A stretch of DNA of 64,000 nucleotides, taken from positions 24,128,865 to 24,192,864 of the forward strand of contig NC_083599.1 of NCBI RefSeq assembly GCF_020882245.1. Direction: 5' to 3'. This document shows, one piece after another, positions 34,915 through 46,079 of this stretch (position 1 is the first letter of the stretch; every line of letters begins with the position of its first letter). The position numbers were made by a program, and so were the translations under genes. This DNA is from Rhopalosiphum padi. Its lineage: Eukaryota; Arthropoda; Insecta; Hemiptera; Aphididae. Below the pieces are notes generated by a model. The model was given only the letters and a program-made list of their open reading frames with translations. It did no database searches and had not been told where the DNA came from.

Positions 34915-35612
34915 CAGTAAAACCTCTCTATAACGGAATCGCTTGGGACCAACAATTTTTCCGTTATAAAGAGTTTTCCGTCTTAGAGAGGTAAAAAAAA
35001 ATGTTTCAAGAATTTATGTATGTGTACGTATATATTAAAAAAATTATATTTTAGGTAAATACCTCGTAAAACGTAAATTTATACAATAAGATTATTATAC
35101 ATATATAACTTAATATTTAAATTTGTTTTGTGTATAATACTAAAAAAAAATGAAAGTAATGTTTGTACCTTTTTTATAATAAAGAAAAATTTTTTTTATT
35201 ATTTGATTGCTTTCTTTGTTTAAGAGCAGCACGTTCAGCATATTCTCGGGCTTTTGTTGTAAGTTCTATAATAGATTTGTATTTGAAATGGTGGCTGAAA
35301 ACCTTTGTAATTCTTCTAAGTATGAGATTGCAGTTTTAAAATCTTTTATTTTTGGCTCATCGTTATATGTATATACATACATATAGTTTATACTTATGTA
35401 AGTGTATGTAATTTATCTTTAAATTATTCTATTTTCCGTTTAACAGAGGGTATTTTTACTAATTGGATTACGAACATTTTCCGTTTCCATTTTGTAGAGG
35501 TTCCGTCTTAAAGAGTTCAATTTTATATATTGTTTGACCCGGGACTATTGACATTTTCCGTTATAAGGAGGATTCCGTCTAACAGAGGGTCCGTTATAAA
35601 GAGGTTTTACTG
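34915..35612. mobile_element. Tigger/pogo-type element (698 bp) with TA target duplication
   Basis: The ends are CAGTAAAACCTCTCTATAAC and its inverted form TTATAAAGAGGTTTTACTG, flanked by TA on both sides (34913-34914, 35613-35614). The uninterrupted site AATATAAATATTAGG exists at about 42150. Subterminal (A/T)CCGTTATAAAGAG and CCGTC..AGAGG words repeat near both ends. On the minus strand at about 35200-35370 a decayed frame (DEPKIKDFKTAISYLEELQR) resembles the C-terminus of pogo-type transposases. It is inserted in the left end of the FLYWCH-MULE. Confidence 0.85.
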
Positions 35613-35691
35613 TATTAGGTTATTAGGTTTTTCATCGAATCAACTGCTGGTAATTGACCAGCAACCGCTTTAGTAACGTAACGTAAGGTTT

Positions 35692-35931
35692 TATATAAAC
35701 CTCGATACGATCGCACGATTGATGTTATACTGTGTTAGCCGACAGCCTAAAACGTTTGTTTGAAACAATAATAGTGTGTTAAGTATTATTCATTTTTATT
35801 ATTCGACGAAAGCAGCGACGCGGCGTACTACTCACCATATGATTATATATATTATTATTAATATTGCATGATGTTTTAGCAGAATTGGATTTTCGGAGTG
35901 TCGATCCGCGTGTCATCACTCATTTTAACCT
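35692..35931 (+). promoter_or_regulatory. Leader module type C, exon-1 donor deleted
   Basis: TATATAAA is at 35692-35699. Exon 1 runs into GCGACGCGGCG and then directly into TACTACTCACC, so the GTATATC donor and part of the intron are deleted. The TTTTAG acceptor, exon 2 (35880-35931, shortened) and GTAAGT donor remain. Without the first donor the leader would stay unspliced there. Confidence 0.55.
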
Positions 35932-36466
35932 GTAAGTATACACTCTGTTAATTTATTATAATAAATTATTAAAATACAATGTCCTACAAAAAATATTTCT
36001 ATTCCGCGATATATATTTATAGATAATCGTTAATTATTGTATATTTCAAATTTTTTTTTCTAATTCCGATTAAAACTGTAGTTTATATTTCCGTATACGT
36101 TTATCGGTCCCTTTCAAATTGTACATAATATCAATTTATTTATTTATTAATTATTATTATTATTTATCTTAATTATTTCTATATAACAATTTGAAAATAA
36201 ATTGGTATTCATCATAGTTAAATGCTACCCGAAAAGCAAACATTTTCATTTTGGTTGGCTGTCGCCCTGTGCCTGAAGTTATTACAAACTCGACGAGGAT
36301 CACAAAATAACTTTATGATTTGTGAAAAATAAACCAAACACATCCTTTATCAATTTGTACAACAACGTCGGTTATATGATCTGTTATTTCTGTTTGTCGT
36401 ATACTCGTATACAATATGCTCAAGTGGAAAATAAATAAATAAGAATGTATATGTTTTATGTTTTAG

Positions 36467-36757
36467 TCAAACACCCTGTCATCAAGACACAACGATAAAT
36501 CTTCTTCTTCACGAGATCAAGATCATACAAAAAATAATAGCAAACACCAAACTGGCACGTCATCAAAATACAATGATCAATCGTCTACTTCACGTGATAA
36601 AGATTATAAGAAATATAATAGCAAAAGTCAGATGGAGTCAGAAAAGTATAAAGCGCAATCTCCTAAACCAGCTAATAAACCGATTGCATTCGTGTCGCCC
36701 CAAAAGCGGGATGATATCAAACCAATGTTTCCCAAACCGTCTTCTCGTCGATACTAG
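36467..36757 (+). CDS. Last exon, longer paralogue (about 93 aa), start codon changed to CTG
   Basis: After the acceptor TATGTTTTAG (ends 36466) an open frame reads, from CTG at 36476, SSRHNDKSSSSRDQDHTKNN, then SKHQTG, a second Asp/Ser/Lys repeat (YNDQSSTSRDKDYKKYNSKS), QMESEKYKAQ, KPANKPIAFVSPQKRDD and IKPMFPKPSSRRY. The CTG sits exactly where the 63-aa exons have ATG (CAAACACCCTGTCATC versus CAAACAACATGTCATC). It shares the tail QKRxDxKPMxPKPSSR with the 63-aa form and may be its longer ancestor. Either it starts at CTG or at a later internal methionine, or it is no longer translated. Confidence 0.5.
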   Translation, partial: SNTLSSRHNDKSSSSRDQDHTKNNSKHQTGTSSKYNDQSSTSRDKDYKKYNSKSQMESEKYKAQSPKPANKPIAFVSPQKRDDIKPMFPKPSSRRY

Positions 36758-36789
36758 CATTTAAGACTAAATGAATAGGTTGCACCTGA

Positions 36790-37464
36790 TAACAATAATT
36801 GCAGGTGTGTTTCCTTTTTATATAACTATTAGGTACATAGAAATAAAAAAATTAAACATAATAAATTTTTATAATAATTGTGTCAGTTTAATTGTGAATT
36901 TATGTCGATTAAACGTACGATCGGTGGGTGGTATAAATTATTCGGTCTAGGACGATTTGGCGTTAGCTGTTTTGTCGCCGACTAATATTTTTATACACTT
37001 AAAATTCCAATTTGTTAAATATTACAATTCATTTGAAATGAAAACATAGTAAATAGTTAGTTATAAATATCTATTTGAAAAATTATTATAACATATAGTA
37101 AAATAGTTAATTAAAAAAAGTAATTCTAGCGGAGCTTTTCTATACATTTTACAATTTATTTTGTTAACTTGCAATTCAAATTAATTTATATAGTTGTTTT
37201 TAATATAATGAATATAAAATAAAATAAATGTAATAGTAAAAATTGCATATTCCACAAAAAAACATATAATATATTTTATAATAACTTGTGAAAAATCACG
37301 TTCAAATAACGAATTTGGTTCAAATTTTAACTTTAAATCATTTTCAATGCTAAAATTAATTTAAGAACGGATATATATATAAATGTAGATAAGTCGTTAT
37401 CGTATTAATATATTTATAGTATATTCTAGGTTATATATGTATATATAAGTTGTCTATCAATGTA
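36790..37464. other. Unit tail and AT-rich spacer
   Basis: This includes sequence matching the tail of the other units (AATAGGTTGC..GATA) and, from about 37365, a stretch shared with 58140-58255. No gene was seen. Confidence 0.45.
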
Positions 37465-38310
37465 CAGAAATATTCATTGTTTATTAAAATGTATTTAATT
37501 GAAAAACCATTTTGATATTGTTGTTTCTAAGATATCCTGTGAAGGTATGTTATTTAATATTTAAAAGTAAATGTATCTATTATTAAATTTTTAATAATCC
37601 ACGACCTTTATAATATTATACTCAGATTGAATTGATTTATATTTTTTCGTCGATTAATTAAAAAAAAAACAATTATCTTAAGAAAAAATCAACGAATAAA
37701 TACTACAAAATATGTAATTACTAATTAAATAAATGTAATTTATGTAGACAATTTAATCGTCCTCTTTATTAACCAATTAATTGACACTAAATTTGAATGT
37801 ATACCGATGGTATTTTAACCAATTATAACAAAAATTATAATTCTTGAATTAATTGTTTTTCTTTAAATTTAATTTGTATGATATTATATTTAAATCTCAT
37901 GATTAACGAATATTGATGTGAAAAATCTAATGGGGCGGTACGGTAGTGAGACCGACTTTGGCGTGGCGACGCGTCGCCACGCCCCCCTCGTAGCTCGTCG
38001 GCTCAATTCGCCGAAGCTCGGCAAAATATTATCAACATTATTACAAAAAGAAAATTGTTGATGTTTTACTTCTGCCAGGCGACCCGCGACGGCTCAATGT
38101 TTTTGTATAAAATTGACATACTTAGCAAATCCCAATATGGCATAGGCTCTACATATTGCTTACTAATTTATTATTGTATAACAGTTTAACACATAATATA
38201 ATAATGTTTAATAAAAATAATATATAATAAACATAAATGACAATTATATCATATTAAATGTATTTATAAATATGATTTTAAGTCGCTGTGATGAAAAATA
38301 AATAAAATCT
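37465..38310 (+). repeat. Repeat H, copy 2
   Basis: It matches 17970-19240 and 58145-59418. The perfect 24-bp palindrome is at 37960-37983. The small hydrophobic frame is deleted in this copy. Confidence 0.65.
37960..37983. repeat. Perfect 24-bp GC-rich palindrome, second copy
   Basis: It is identical to 18705-18728, although the flanking bases have diverged (CCCACTTGG versus CCCCTCGTAG on the right). Confidence 0.9.
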
Positions 38311-38891
38311 TTAAGGGGCCACGGTTGGGTTTTTATTTAAAGGACAACATTTAGACAATTCATAATCTCGTCTTAGTTGCCCGAGATCTATGTGTGAGTT
38401 GTAAATGATTATCAGTGTAATGGAAATGCAAGCGTGTTCCGGGCTGGGATCATCGACGGTTGCTACTCTCGTACGCGCATGCAAATGTCAATGACACAAT
38501 AATAATACAAATTCACTATACGAATTTTACGACAACTTACTTATTGATTTGACAAAATTTAAATTAGTTAACGTGGTCCGATCTTAATTCTGAAAAATAT
38601 TTAAATTTAGCAGAAAAACGTCTGTATATCGTACGAAACATTTTGGTTTTAATTTTAATTTTAAATATAATATTATGATTTGAAAAAATTCATATTGTCA
38701 AGTTTTTATTACCACTTCATTATAAAATAAGATTTTATTTTTAAAATGTATTCCGTACGATTAATAGACAATTTTCTGCAAAGTTCAGAATATTTTTCAG
38801 AATCAAAATCCTACATCTTAAACTAACTTTAATTTTATCAAAACATTACGTCTTTTGAGCTAAAATTGACGGTAGTAGCAAGGCCCCTTAA
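38311..38891. mobile_element. TTAA-flanked MITE (TTAAGGGGCC ends), copy 1
   Basis: It starts TTAAGGGGCC and ends GGCCCCTTAA. Inside there is a second, longer imperfect inverted pair: TTCTGAAAAATATT..GCAGAAAA..ATCGTACG at about 38590 against its complement at about 38755-38810. TTAA flanks are typical of piggyBac-type insertion, but the GGGGCC terminus is not the classic CCCTTT, so the class is uncertain. Copies are at 46080, 59419 and 56735 (fragment). Confidence 0.7.
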
Positions 38892-39246
38892 CTATATAAT
38901 GCAATATTTACTGTGTACTATACACAGTTTTTTTTTTGTAGCCATTAAAAAATCTCAACATGCTCATTACAAATCAAATATTTCATCATAAACAGAATAT
39001 ATTGTACCATAAAGTACAGCACCTTTACTTAAAAAACAGACAAAAAAACCAAATATTGCATTGTGTAATAATTTTGTAAAAATTAAAATCACTTTTAACT
39101 TCTAAATACACATTCAATGTTAATCATTTATTATTTATTTTTGAATTTAATTACCTATATTTTAGTATGAAATATATTTGTGTTTAATAATAAATTATGA
39201 GCTTATGTATTATACTATTATGCTACCTTAAAAACGCAGACAATAT

Positions 39247-40589
39247 TCTGAAACACGTCGTTCTATAACGTTATACTTCTATACATCATTCGTTTTAAAA
39301 CATACTATTTTCGTTGATAAAAATAACGAAAAATGAATTTTGTATGTAATTAAATAAAATTATCTTGAACCCCAAATACAATTCATATCGAAATGATAGT
39401 GACTCATATATTTATGGCTATAATTAATTTGAACATATTTATTTTATTAAATTACTACATAAATGTCAAAATATAATTTTCATGTAATCACAAAAATTGT
39501 TTCGAAAATGATTGAATAATACAAGCTCAAATTCGAATTGTTATCTACAAATAATAGTCAATCTTCTACCACGTCGTTATTATTGGTATTTAAATAAGTT
39601 TAATATAAACCTCAATACAATCGTACGATTGATGTTATACTGTGTTAGCCGACAGCTTAAAACGTTTATTTGATAAAATAATAGTGTGTTAAGTATAATT
39701 CAGTTTTCTTTTTCGACGAAAGCAGCGACGTGGCCTTTTATAGGTATATCATCTTAATTTTTAGATGAAATATACTACTCACCATACGATTATATTTATT
39801 ATTATTAATATTGTATGATGTTCTAGCAGAATTGGATTTTTGAAGTGTCGATCGGCAACTGGCGTTCGTGTCCCCTTTGCAGTCAACAGTCAATACTCGT
39901 TTCAATCTGTAAGTTTAATTTCTGTTAAAATTTACTAAAATACAATATACGGCGAAAAGTATTTCTATTAATCGATATATATTTATAGACAACCGTTAAT
40001 TAATTTATATTTTCTATTTTGTTTTTAATTCCCCCCAAAAAAAGTGTAGTGTATATTGCCCATATATTTATTACATAGGTTTACATTAGGTTTATTACAG
40101 GTACCTAAGTATAGTGGATTTCCGTTATATTTTTTTTGGATTGTTATCAAACTTTTATAAACGGACTTTATGTCCATGTATTTTTTTGTACGTGATTCAG
40201 CATATATAGGTTTATAAATATTATAATACCTATATGGTGTACCAGTCTTTAAAATTAAAGTGTTATGAGTGTCGTCAGAATCACACCCATTACCAGAAAA
40301 TTACGATATTACACGATAGTTTATTGTGGATTATTTAATTTAGTCGATACCTTGAGGTGTAAAAATCAAAAACCCTTATAACTTCTAAATACGTATTTGG
40401 TGAAAATCATTTATTATTTATTTTTGAATTTAACTTCTTATATTTTATTATGAAATATTTTTGTAATTAGTTATAAATTATGAGCTCATGTATAATAGTA
40501 TTATGTTACATTAAAAACGTGGAGCCGCATGGGCTTCGTCCAAACCGAATGATGTAGATGTATAACGTTATAGGACGACGTGTTTCAGA
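39247..40589. repeat. 44-46-bp inverted repeats enclosing leader A
   Basis: The left arm (39247-39292) and right arm (40546-40589) are inverted copies sharing GAAACACGTCG and TATAACGTTATA; the right arm is the loop of the GGAGCCG stem-loop. The same pair encloses leader A at about 61745 and 63018. They may be ends of a mobile segment carrying the promoter, or parts of two neighbouring elements. Confidence 0.5.
39602..39908 (+). promoter_or_regulatory. Leader module type A
   Basis: The TATA box is weakened (TAATATAAA, 39601-39609). Exon 1 ends at 39743, the intron is 39744-39826 (83 nt, ends TTCTAG) and exon 2 is 39827-39908 (82 nt), followed by GTAAGTTTAA. Confidence 0.65.
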
Positions 40590-41110
40590 GGACGTAGCCC
40601 ATTCAGCTCCCATTTAAAAAAAATAAGGTCAATTCCTTAATGGCTCCCATCAAAAAAGCTTTTTCGAACACGTACCCAAACGGCTCTGGTTTTTTAAAAC
40701 ACATATTTTTTCCCACTTCATACAAATTTAAGATCGTATCAGAAGAGGTGTAGTTAAGAATATATTGATGAACACTAACTAAATTATAAAAAAAAATGTA
40801 TAAAAAAGTACGTTTTATTGTGTTTTATTTTTTTATTGTAAAAATTTAAAAATTTAAATTGTTGGTAAATTTTTTTGGCACTATTTTTTATAAAATCAAT
40901 GGGTGTTATTTTGTTTAATGAAAACTTGTCGATTATTTACGAAATGCTGAGCTCCTGTTTTTTTTTTCATAAAATACGTTTACCTATACCAAAGACTTTG
41001 AAAAGCTTGAATTCGTATACCGTTATTACTGTAAGCGGTTTGGGAATTTACTTGTTTGTAAATTTTATTTCGATGGGAGCCGTTTAGGAATTAAGCAAAC
41101 AATGAACGGG
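40521..41110. mobile_element. GGAGCCG element, copy 2
   Basis: The stem arms are 40521-40541 and 40590-40610 (one arm reads CAGCTCC). The remainder is almost identical to 33430-33905. The open frame at 40875 is not kept in the sister copies and is not called. Confidence 0.6.
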
Positions 41111-41538
41111 AGCTGTTTGGGATGTGCCATTCGGTTTATAACATATTATTTTCGTTGATTAAAATAAAGACAAATCAATTTTGTATTTAAATAAATATAA
41201 TTATTTTAAACCCCAAGTTTTCTAATCGAAATATTAGTCACATTTACTACTGTATACATTTTTCATTCAAATAGTGGCTATAATATATTTATTTTATGAC
41301 TCATAGTTTTATGGCTTTGATTAATTTGATCATAATTATTTTATTAAAATAGTACATATTATTTGTAATGACATTATAAATGTATTGGACACTGATTATT
41401 ATCAAAATGTAATTTTCATGTAATCATAAAAATTATTTCGTTAATGATTGAATAATACATGCCCAAATGTGTAATTGTTATCTACAAATAATAGTCAATC
41501 TCCTACCACGTCGTTATTATTGACATTTAAATAAATTT

Positions 41539-41845
41539 TATATAAACCTCGATGCGAACGTACGATTGATGTTATATTGTGTTAGCCGACAGCCTAAAAC
41601 GTTTGTTTGAAACAATAATAGTGTGTTAAGTATTATTCAGTTTTCTTTTTCGACGAAAGCAGCGACGCGGCGTTTTATAGGTATATCATCTAATCTTTTA
41701 GATGAAATATACTACTCACCATACGATTATATTTATTATTATTTATATTGTATGATGTTTTAGCAGAATTGGATTTTTGGAGTGTCGATCGGCAGCTCGA
41801 GTTCGTGTCCCATTTGCATTCAATAGTCAACACTCGTTTTAATCC
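41539..41845 (+). promoter_or_regulatory. Leader module type B
   Basis: TATATAAA is at 41539-41546, with a start expected near 41570. Exon 1 ends at 41680 (TTTATAG|GTATATC), the intron is 41681-41763 (83 nt, ends TTTTAG) and exon 2 is 41764-41845 (82 nt, CAGAATTGG to TTTTAATCC). The GTAAGTTAA donor begins a second intron of 1670 nt ending at 43515. Both exons are ATG-free after the expected start. Confidence 0.7.
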
Positions 41846-42105
41846 GTAAGTTAAAATTTATTGAAATACAAAATACGGCGAAAAATATTTCTATTAATCG
41901 ATATATATTTATAGACAACCGTTAATTAATTTATATTTTCAATTTGTTTTTTTAATTCTGGAAAAAAAATGCAGTTTATAGTATACGTTCTTGGTCACTC
42001 AAATCGTAAATAATATCAATTTAATTATTTTTTTGTATATAATATCCTTATTATTCAATAGTACGATTTGTCATTTTTTTACGATACCAAAAAACCGGGA
42101 TTCAC

Positions 42106-43235
42106 GACAATTCAGTGCGCGACAATTAAGCGCTGAGACAATTGAGTGCAATATAAATATTAGGTTATTAGGTTTTTCATCGAATCAACTGCAGGTAATT
42201 GACCAGCAACCGCTTTAGTAACGTACAATAATAATAATAATTTAAAAAATAAAATATTTTAATTTTTTTTTTAATTCTAAAATACGAAAGTAAAAATTAT
42301 AACAAGTCGATACAAATCCACTAACGATTTAATTAAGTTGAAAGTTATTTTTGCATATAATTAAAAATAATTTTAAAATATATTTACAAAAAAAAATTAT
42401 ATTAATAATGATAAAATATTAATATATAATTTATATATGATGTAGATACGTATAAACTATAAAGTAACACGTTACTACCATACATTATATATATATTATA
42501 CACCGATATAATTAATGATCTCATAAATATTAATATTACATTTATATTATATTTACCTGTAAAGACACTGCACCTAAAACTGCTTGAGTTATAAGTTCAG
42601 TATGTTTTGCAGTTGTTTTTAAAAATTGCATTGCTTTTCTGGCTTAAATTTTTGCAACATCAGGTGTATGGTTATTACTTTCATGAAAAATTTGACCATC
42701 CTTCGAATTAATACGACCACGACATTTTTTCGTATTGCATTCGATACATCGCCAACTACTGTTTTTGTCAAATGTATATAAATATCTGTTATATCTCAGA
42801 AGGTTTCCACCTTTTTCACATTTAATGATTTCCATTTTATTTTTAAATTATGATTTAAAAAAATTAAAATGTGAAGTACAATAAATTGAGTAGTGGTCAG
42901 TATACAACGTATGAAAATATAGTAAAAAACCTACGTCTACTGCTGCGTTATCGTCGTTGGAATTTTATTTTAATAAAAACGGTTTAATATCAATACGATA
43001 ACGAACGATGCAGCAAATAAGTAATAACATTATCTGATTAATGATTATCATCAAACATAAAGATTATCTGACAGGTTATATAGGTATTCACAGACACTGC
43101 GAACGAATTCATTTCTAATTTTGTCATTTCGTATACAGCAATTTTGCACTTAATACAGTGAACTTTTATGAACTTTTACTCAGTTCAGTATAATATTATG
43201 TAGCGCTCAATTGTCTGCGCTCAATTGTCGGGACA
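42106..43235 (-). mobile_element. GACAATTGAGCGC MULE-type element, copy 3
   Basis: The left end has three motifs (GACAATTCAGTGC, GACAATTAAGCGC and GACAATTGAGTGC, 42115-42150). The right end has two GCGCTCAATTGTC (43203-43229). It carries a dead FLYWCH exon and is otherwise non-coding. It lies inside intron 2 of the copy-5 transcription unit. Confidence 0.65.
42544..42835 (-). pseudogene. FLYWCH exon, copy 3, with nonsense codon
   Basis: It starts at the ATG at 42835 and is identical in the FLYWCH core to copy 1. A GAA codon after DVAKI has become TAA (42644-42646), removing the helical tail. The old splice donor TTACAG|GTAAAT remains beyond the stop. Confidence 0.7.
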
Positions 43236-43515
43236 CACAAAATACCATTCGAGAATATTTACGCTGGTTGGTACTTAATGTTATTACAAACTCCTCAAGG
43301 ATCACAAGTCACAACCACACATATCCAAATATTATAATATCTTAGGCGGAACTTTATACTAACCGTGAGAAAATAACTCTTAGATTTGTGAAAAATAAAT
43401 CAAATAGATATATTGTTGATTACGATCTGTTATTTCTGATTGTCGTATACTCGTATACAATATGCTCAAGTAAAAAACAAATAAACATTATTATGATTTT
43501 ATCATTTTGTTTTAG

Positions 43516-43716
43516 ATAAACAACATGTCATCTGCAGGACCAAATAATAGCCAATCTTCTTCTTCTAAAGATAATAAAAGCAATATTAATAAACATCAGG
43601 TGGAATATGTAACCGTGAATAAACCTAAAGTGCAATATCAAAAACCAACTGCACTTGTGCAACCTCAAAAGCGGAGTGATTTAAAACCGATGATTCCAAA
43701 ACCGTCTAGTCGTTAA
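43516..43716 (+). CDS. Last exon of repeated small-protein gene, copy 5 (63 aa)
   Basis: The acceptor TTTTGTTTTAG ends at 43515, the ATG is at 43525 and the TAA stop ends at 43716. The protein has the standard form with VNKPKVQYQ. The frame is intact although the neighbouring antisense FLYWCH exon is dead, and all substitutions among the four copies leave the last 24 residues unchanged. AATAAA is at 43807-43812. Leaders A (39602) and B (41539) are both upstream on the same strand and could act as alternative starts. Confidence 0.6.
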   Translation: MNNMSSAGPNNSQSSSSKDNKSNINKHQVEYVTVNKPKVQYQKPTALVQPQKRSDLKPMIPKPSSR

Positions 43717-44383
43717 GACTAGCATGAAAGTTTGTATAAATATGTTGTAAATAATTTTTATTTTATAATATTTAGATAAGTTCTCCATATATATATAATG
43801 TAAAAAAATAAAAATAAAAATATTATTATTTGAATTTAATATTGATTTATTTTAATATAAAATAATACAAATCACATAACACCGAGAAAAAATATTTATT
43901 TCATGAATAAAATAAATATGAAATATATTAGAACAACGCATTATTGATATTGCAGTAGTGAATGAATAGGTAGTATCTTTTTATATTTTACTTAGAAATA
44001 AAAAAATATTTTAAAATTCTGGTTTTTTTTTTTTATAGTTGATAGTATATATGTCTAAGTATTATAAATATTTAAAATAGTTTTCTCAATTTAACTGTGA
44101 ATATACGTCAATAAGACCAAGACGTACAAAATTGGTTGTACAAATTATTCGTAAAATTTTAGTCGTATTAATTACGTACTTACATGTCGTATCGTGTCGT
44201 TTGGTTTATTGGTTACAGAACACGTCAAATGCGTACATTTTTAAGAACAGATATATATAAATGTACAATTGTCGTGATCATACTTATATCTATAGTATAT
44301 TATAATGGGTAAATGTAAGTTCCTACACGAGACCTAGCAGGTAAAAAAAATACTTTTGTTAGTTTTATATATAACCAGCTTGT

Positions 44384-44502
44384 CTTCAAGGCCCTGCAAT
44401 GGTCAATCGTCTTCCTCACGGCATCAACATCACAAAAAGTATAAGAGCAAAAGTCAGATGGAGTCGGATATAGTTGAAAAGTATAAAGCGCAATCTCCTA
44501 AA
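44384..44502 (+). pseudogene. Degenerate second last-exon, copy 5, cut by an insertion
   Basis: The sequence (CNGQSSSSRHQHHKKYKSKS, QMES and EKYKAQSPKP) follows the 91-aa form and lacks the frameshift of the other copies. It stops at 44502 where a CACACATA-ended element is inserted; GGCTAAT-type target sequence resumes at 45672. Confidence 0.55.
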
Positions 44503-45671
44503 CCGCACACATAGAAATGGGATAGTTGTTTTAACTACATACTATGTTGTCAAGCATTATAATTGAAGTAAACTGCATTTGTAGGTTAAATCAACTGCAA
44601 TAGAGCGTTAATCTAAATATAATATTTCAACTATTTGAAGGTATTGAAATAACTCGTAAAAATTGTTATTTTGAGAATCCAGGTTATTTAATTTAACATG
44701 TTTTGAGGATTAAAATGACTACAAGTTAATGAGTTATTCTGAATTATTTTTACTCTTAAAATAAACATCGATGCACGTTGTTGTGACTAGCCTAGTTGAT
44801 ATGATAATTGATATTGCACTAATTTAAGTTGTTCTCAATGTTTGTTTTATTTGAATCTAATCGCATAAAAAAGTATGCAATGAAAGATGCCTGTTATATT
44901 ATATTAAGCTTGTTATTTGTTATTTAACTTAATTTGTAACATTAAATTAAATTAAATTTTTTATCTGCATTTATTTTTTAACGATACAATTTAAGGTACC
45001 TATTATATATTGAGAGGCAATTCGTATTCGTTTTATTTTGCTTCATTAGCATAGGTGAATATTGGGGGCTTAATCCTTCTCAAAATGTAATCAAGCCACA
45101 CCGCAAGGTTGAAGAGTTTAAAAATATATGTTTACATGGATCAGACAAACATGTTAAGCCCCCCAAAATGTGATCAAATATCTGCGTATGTTCATTAGTT
45201 AATTACCTACAACAATTTTTTTATAATATCTTATAATTACACAGGTAAATTGTAGATATGACTCTATTTAGATAACAGTGTTTCCACAACTAATATTAAG
45301 ATAGGTAGTGGCTCAGTAGGTTAGGCGTTAGGTTAGGAAAACTTAGAAATTTCCCCAATCGAAGTTCGAATCTCTGACAGTTCTTAAAATTGTTTGCAAT
45401 AGATGGATAAAAGTAATATTAATTTTAACTCCTTAAAATAGTTGAGATAACATTATTGATGTAGTTATACCGATACTTTTTATGAAGTAAATTAGAACTG
45501 AAACTGGCGTTGTATTAACTAACATAGATGAATTAAACCAAGTGGTTACTATTAACTACATAGCGTAGTCAAATTAACAATCCTTCATCCTTAGGCGAAA
45601 TCTAACGCTCGAATGTGCACGGAATTGACTTATTTGGTGGTTAAAACAACTCCACAGTTTTATGTGTGCGG
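44503..45671. mobile_element. CACACATA-ended element (~1.17 kb)
   Basis: The left end CCGCACACATAGAAATGGGA and right end TTTTATGTGTGCGG are inverted. The similarity extends inward to GTTGTTTTAAC on both sides (about 38 bp with mismatches). The empty site (AAACCGGCTAATAAGCC) is known from 1914-1935. A 2-bp CG duplication is the simplest reading. No transposase was found, and the superfamily is unclear. Confidence 0.7.
45300..45385 (+). ncRNA. tRNA-like sequence (probable SINE head)
   Basis: GTGGCTCAGTAGGTTAGGC (45307-45325) matches an internal A box, and AAGTTCGAATCTC (45362-45374) a B box, at tRNA-like spacing. An acceptor stem is not convincing, so it is a tRNA-derived SINE or decayed tRNA, not a functional tRNA. 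It lies inside the CACACATA-ended element. Confidence 0.5.
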
Positions 45672-45708
45672 CTAATTAGCCGAAACAATTACTTGACTAA
45701 ATAGACTC

Positions 45709-46079
45709 GGCTCAATTTTTTTTATATAAAATTGACATAGTTAGCAAATCCCAATATGGCATAGGCTATACATATTGCTTACTAGTTTACTATTGTTTAA
45801 CAGTTTAACACATAATATAATATGATTAATAAATAAGTCTTACCAAAAACTAACATTGTTTTATTGAATATTTGTATAGTGTGATATTTGTTGTTTTTCA
45901 GATTTGGTCCTATATAGTGGCACTATATATTACTTATTACTAATTACTGTTTAACATATTATATAATATAATTTGATGAATAAAAATAATATATAATAAA
46001 TATATATGACAATTATATCATATTAAATGTATTTATAAATATTATTTTAAGTCGCTGTGATGTAAAATAAATTAAACCT
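45709..46079 (+). repeat. Repeat H fragment
   Basis: It matches 18880-19230 (GGCTCAATTTTTTTTATATA, AATATGGCATAGGC, TTAAGTCGCTGTGATG). The palindrome part is missing. Confidence 0.6.

Larger units (their letters stand above)
32160..36790 (+). repeat. Repeat unit copy 4 with leaders A, B and C
   Basis: The order is leader A (32418), GGAGCCG element (33320), leader B (34310), Tigger element (34915), leader C (35692) and the 91-aa-type last exon (36467). The antisense FLYWCH element of the other units is reduced to its left end (34866-34912). Confidence 0.7.
38900..44502 (+). repeat. Repeat unit copy 5, most complete
   Basis: The order is leader A (39602), GGAGCCG element (40521), leader B (41539), antisense FLYWCH-MULE (42106), 63-aa last exon (43516) and degenerate second exon (44384). 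This is the arrangement from which the other copies can be derived by deletion or recombination. Confidence 0.75.

Noticed and set aside
40875..41087. 70-codon frame in the GGAGCCG element
   Set aside because: Disrupted in the sister copies at 33.7 and 63.5 kb.
45305..45340. TTAGG-like telomeric repeat (GTTAGGCGTTAGGTTAGG)
   Set aside because: Too short and irregular, and explained by the tRNA-like A-box region.
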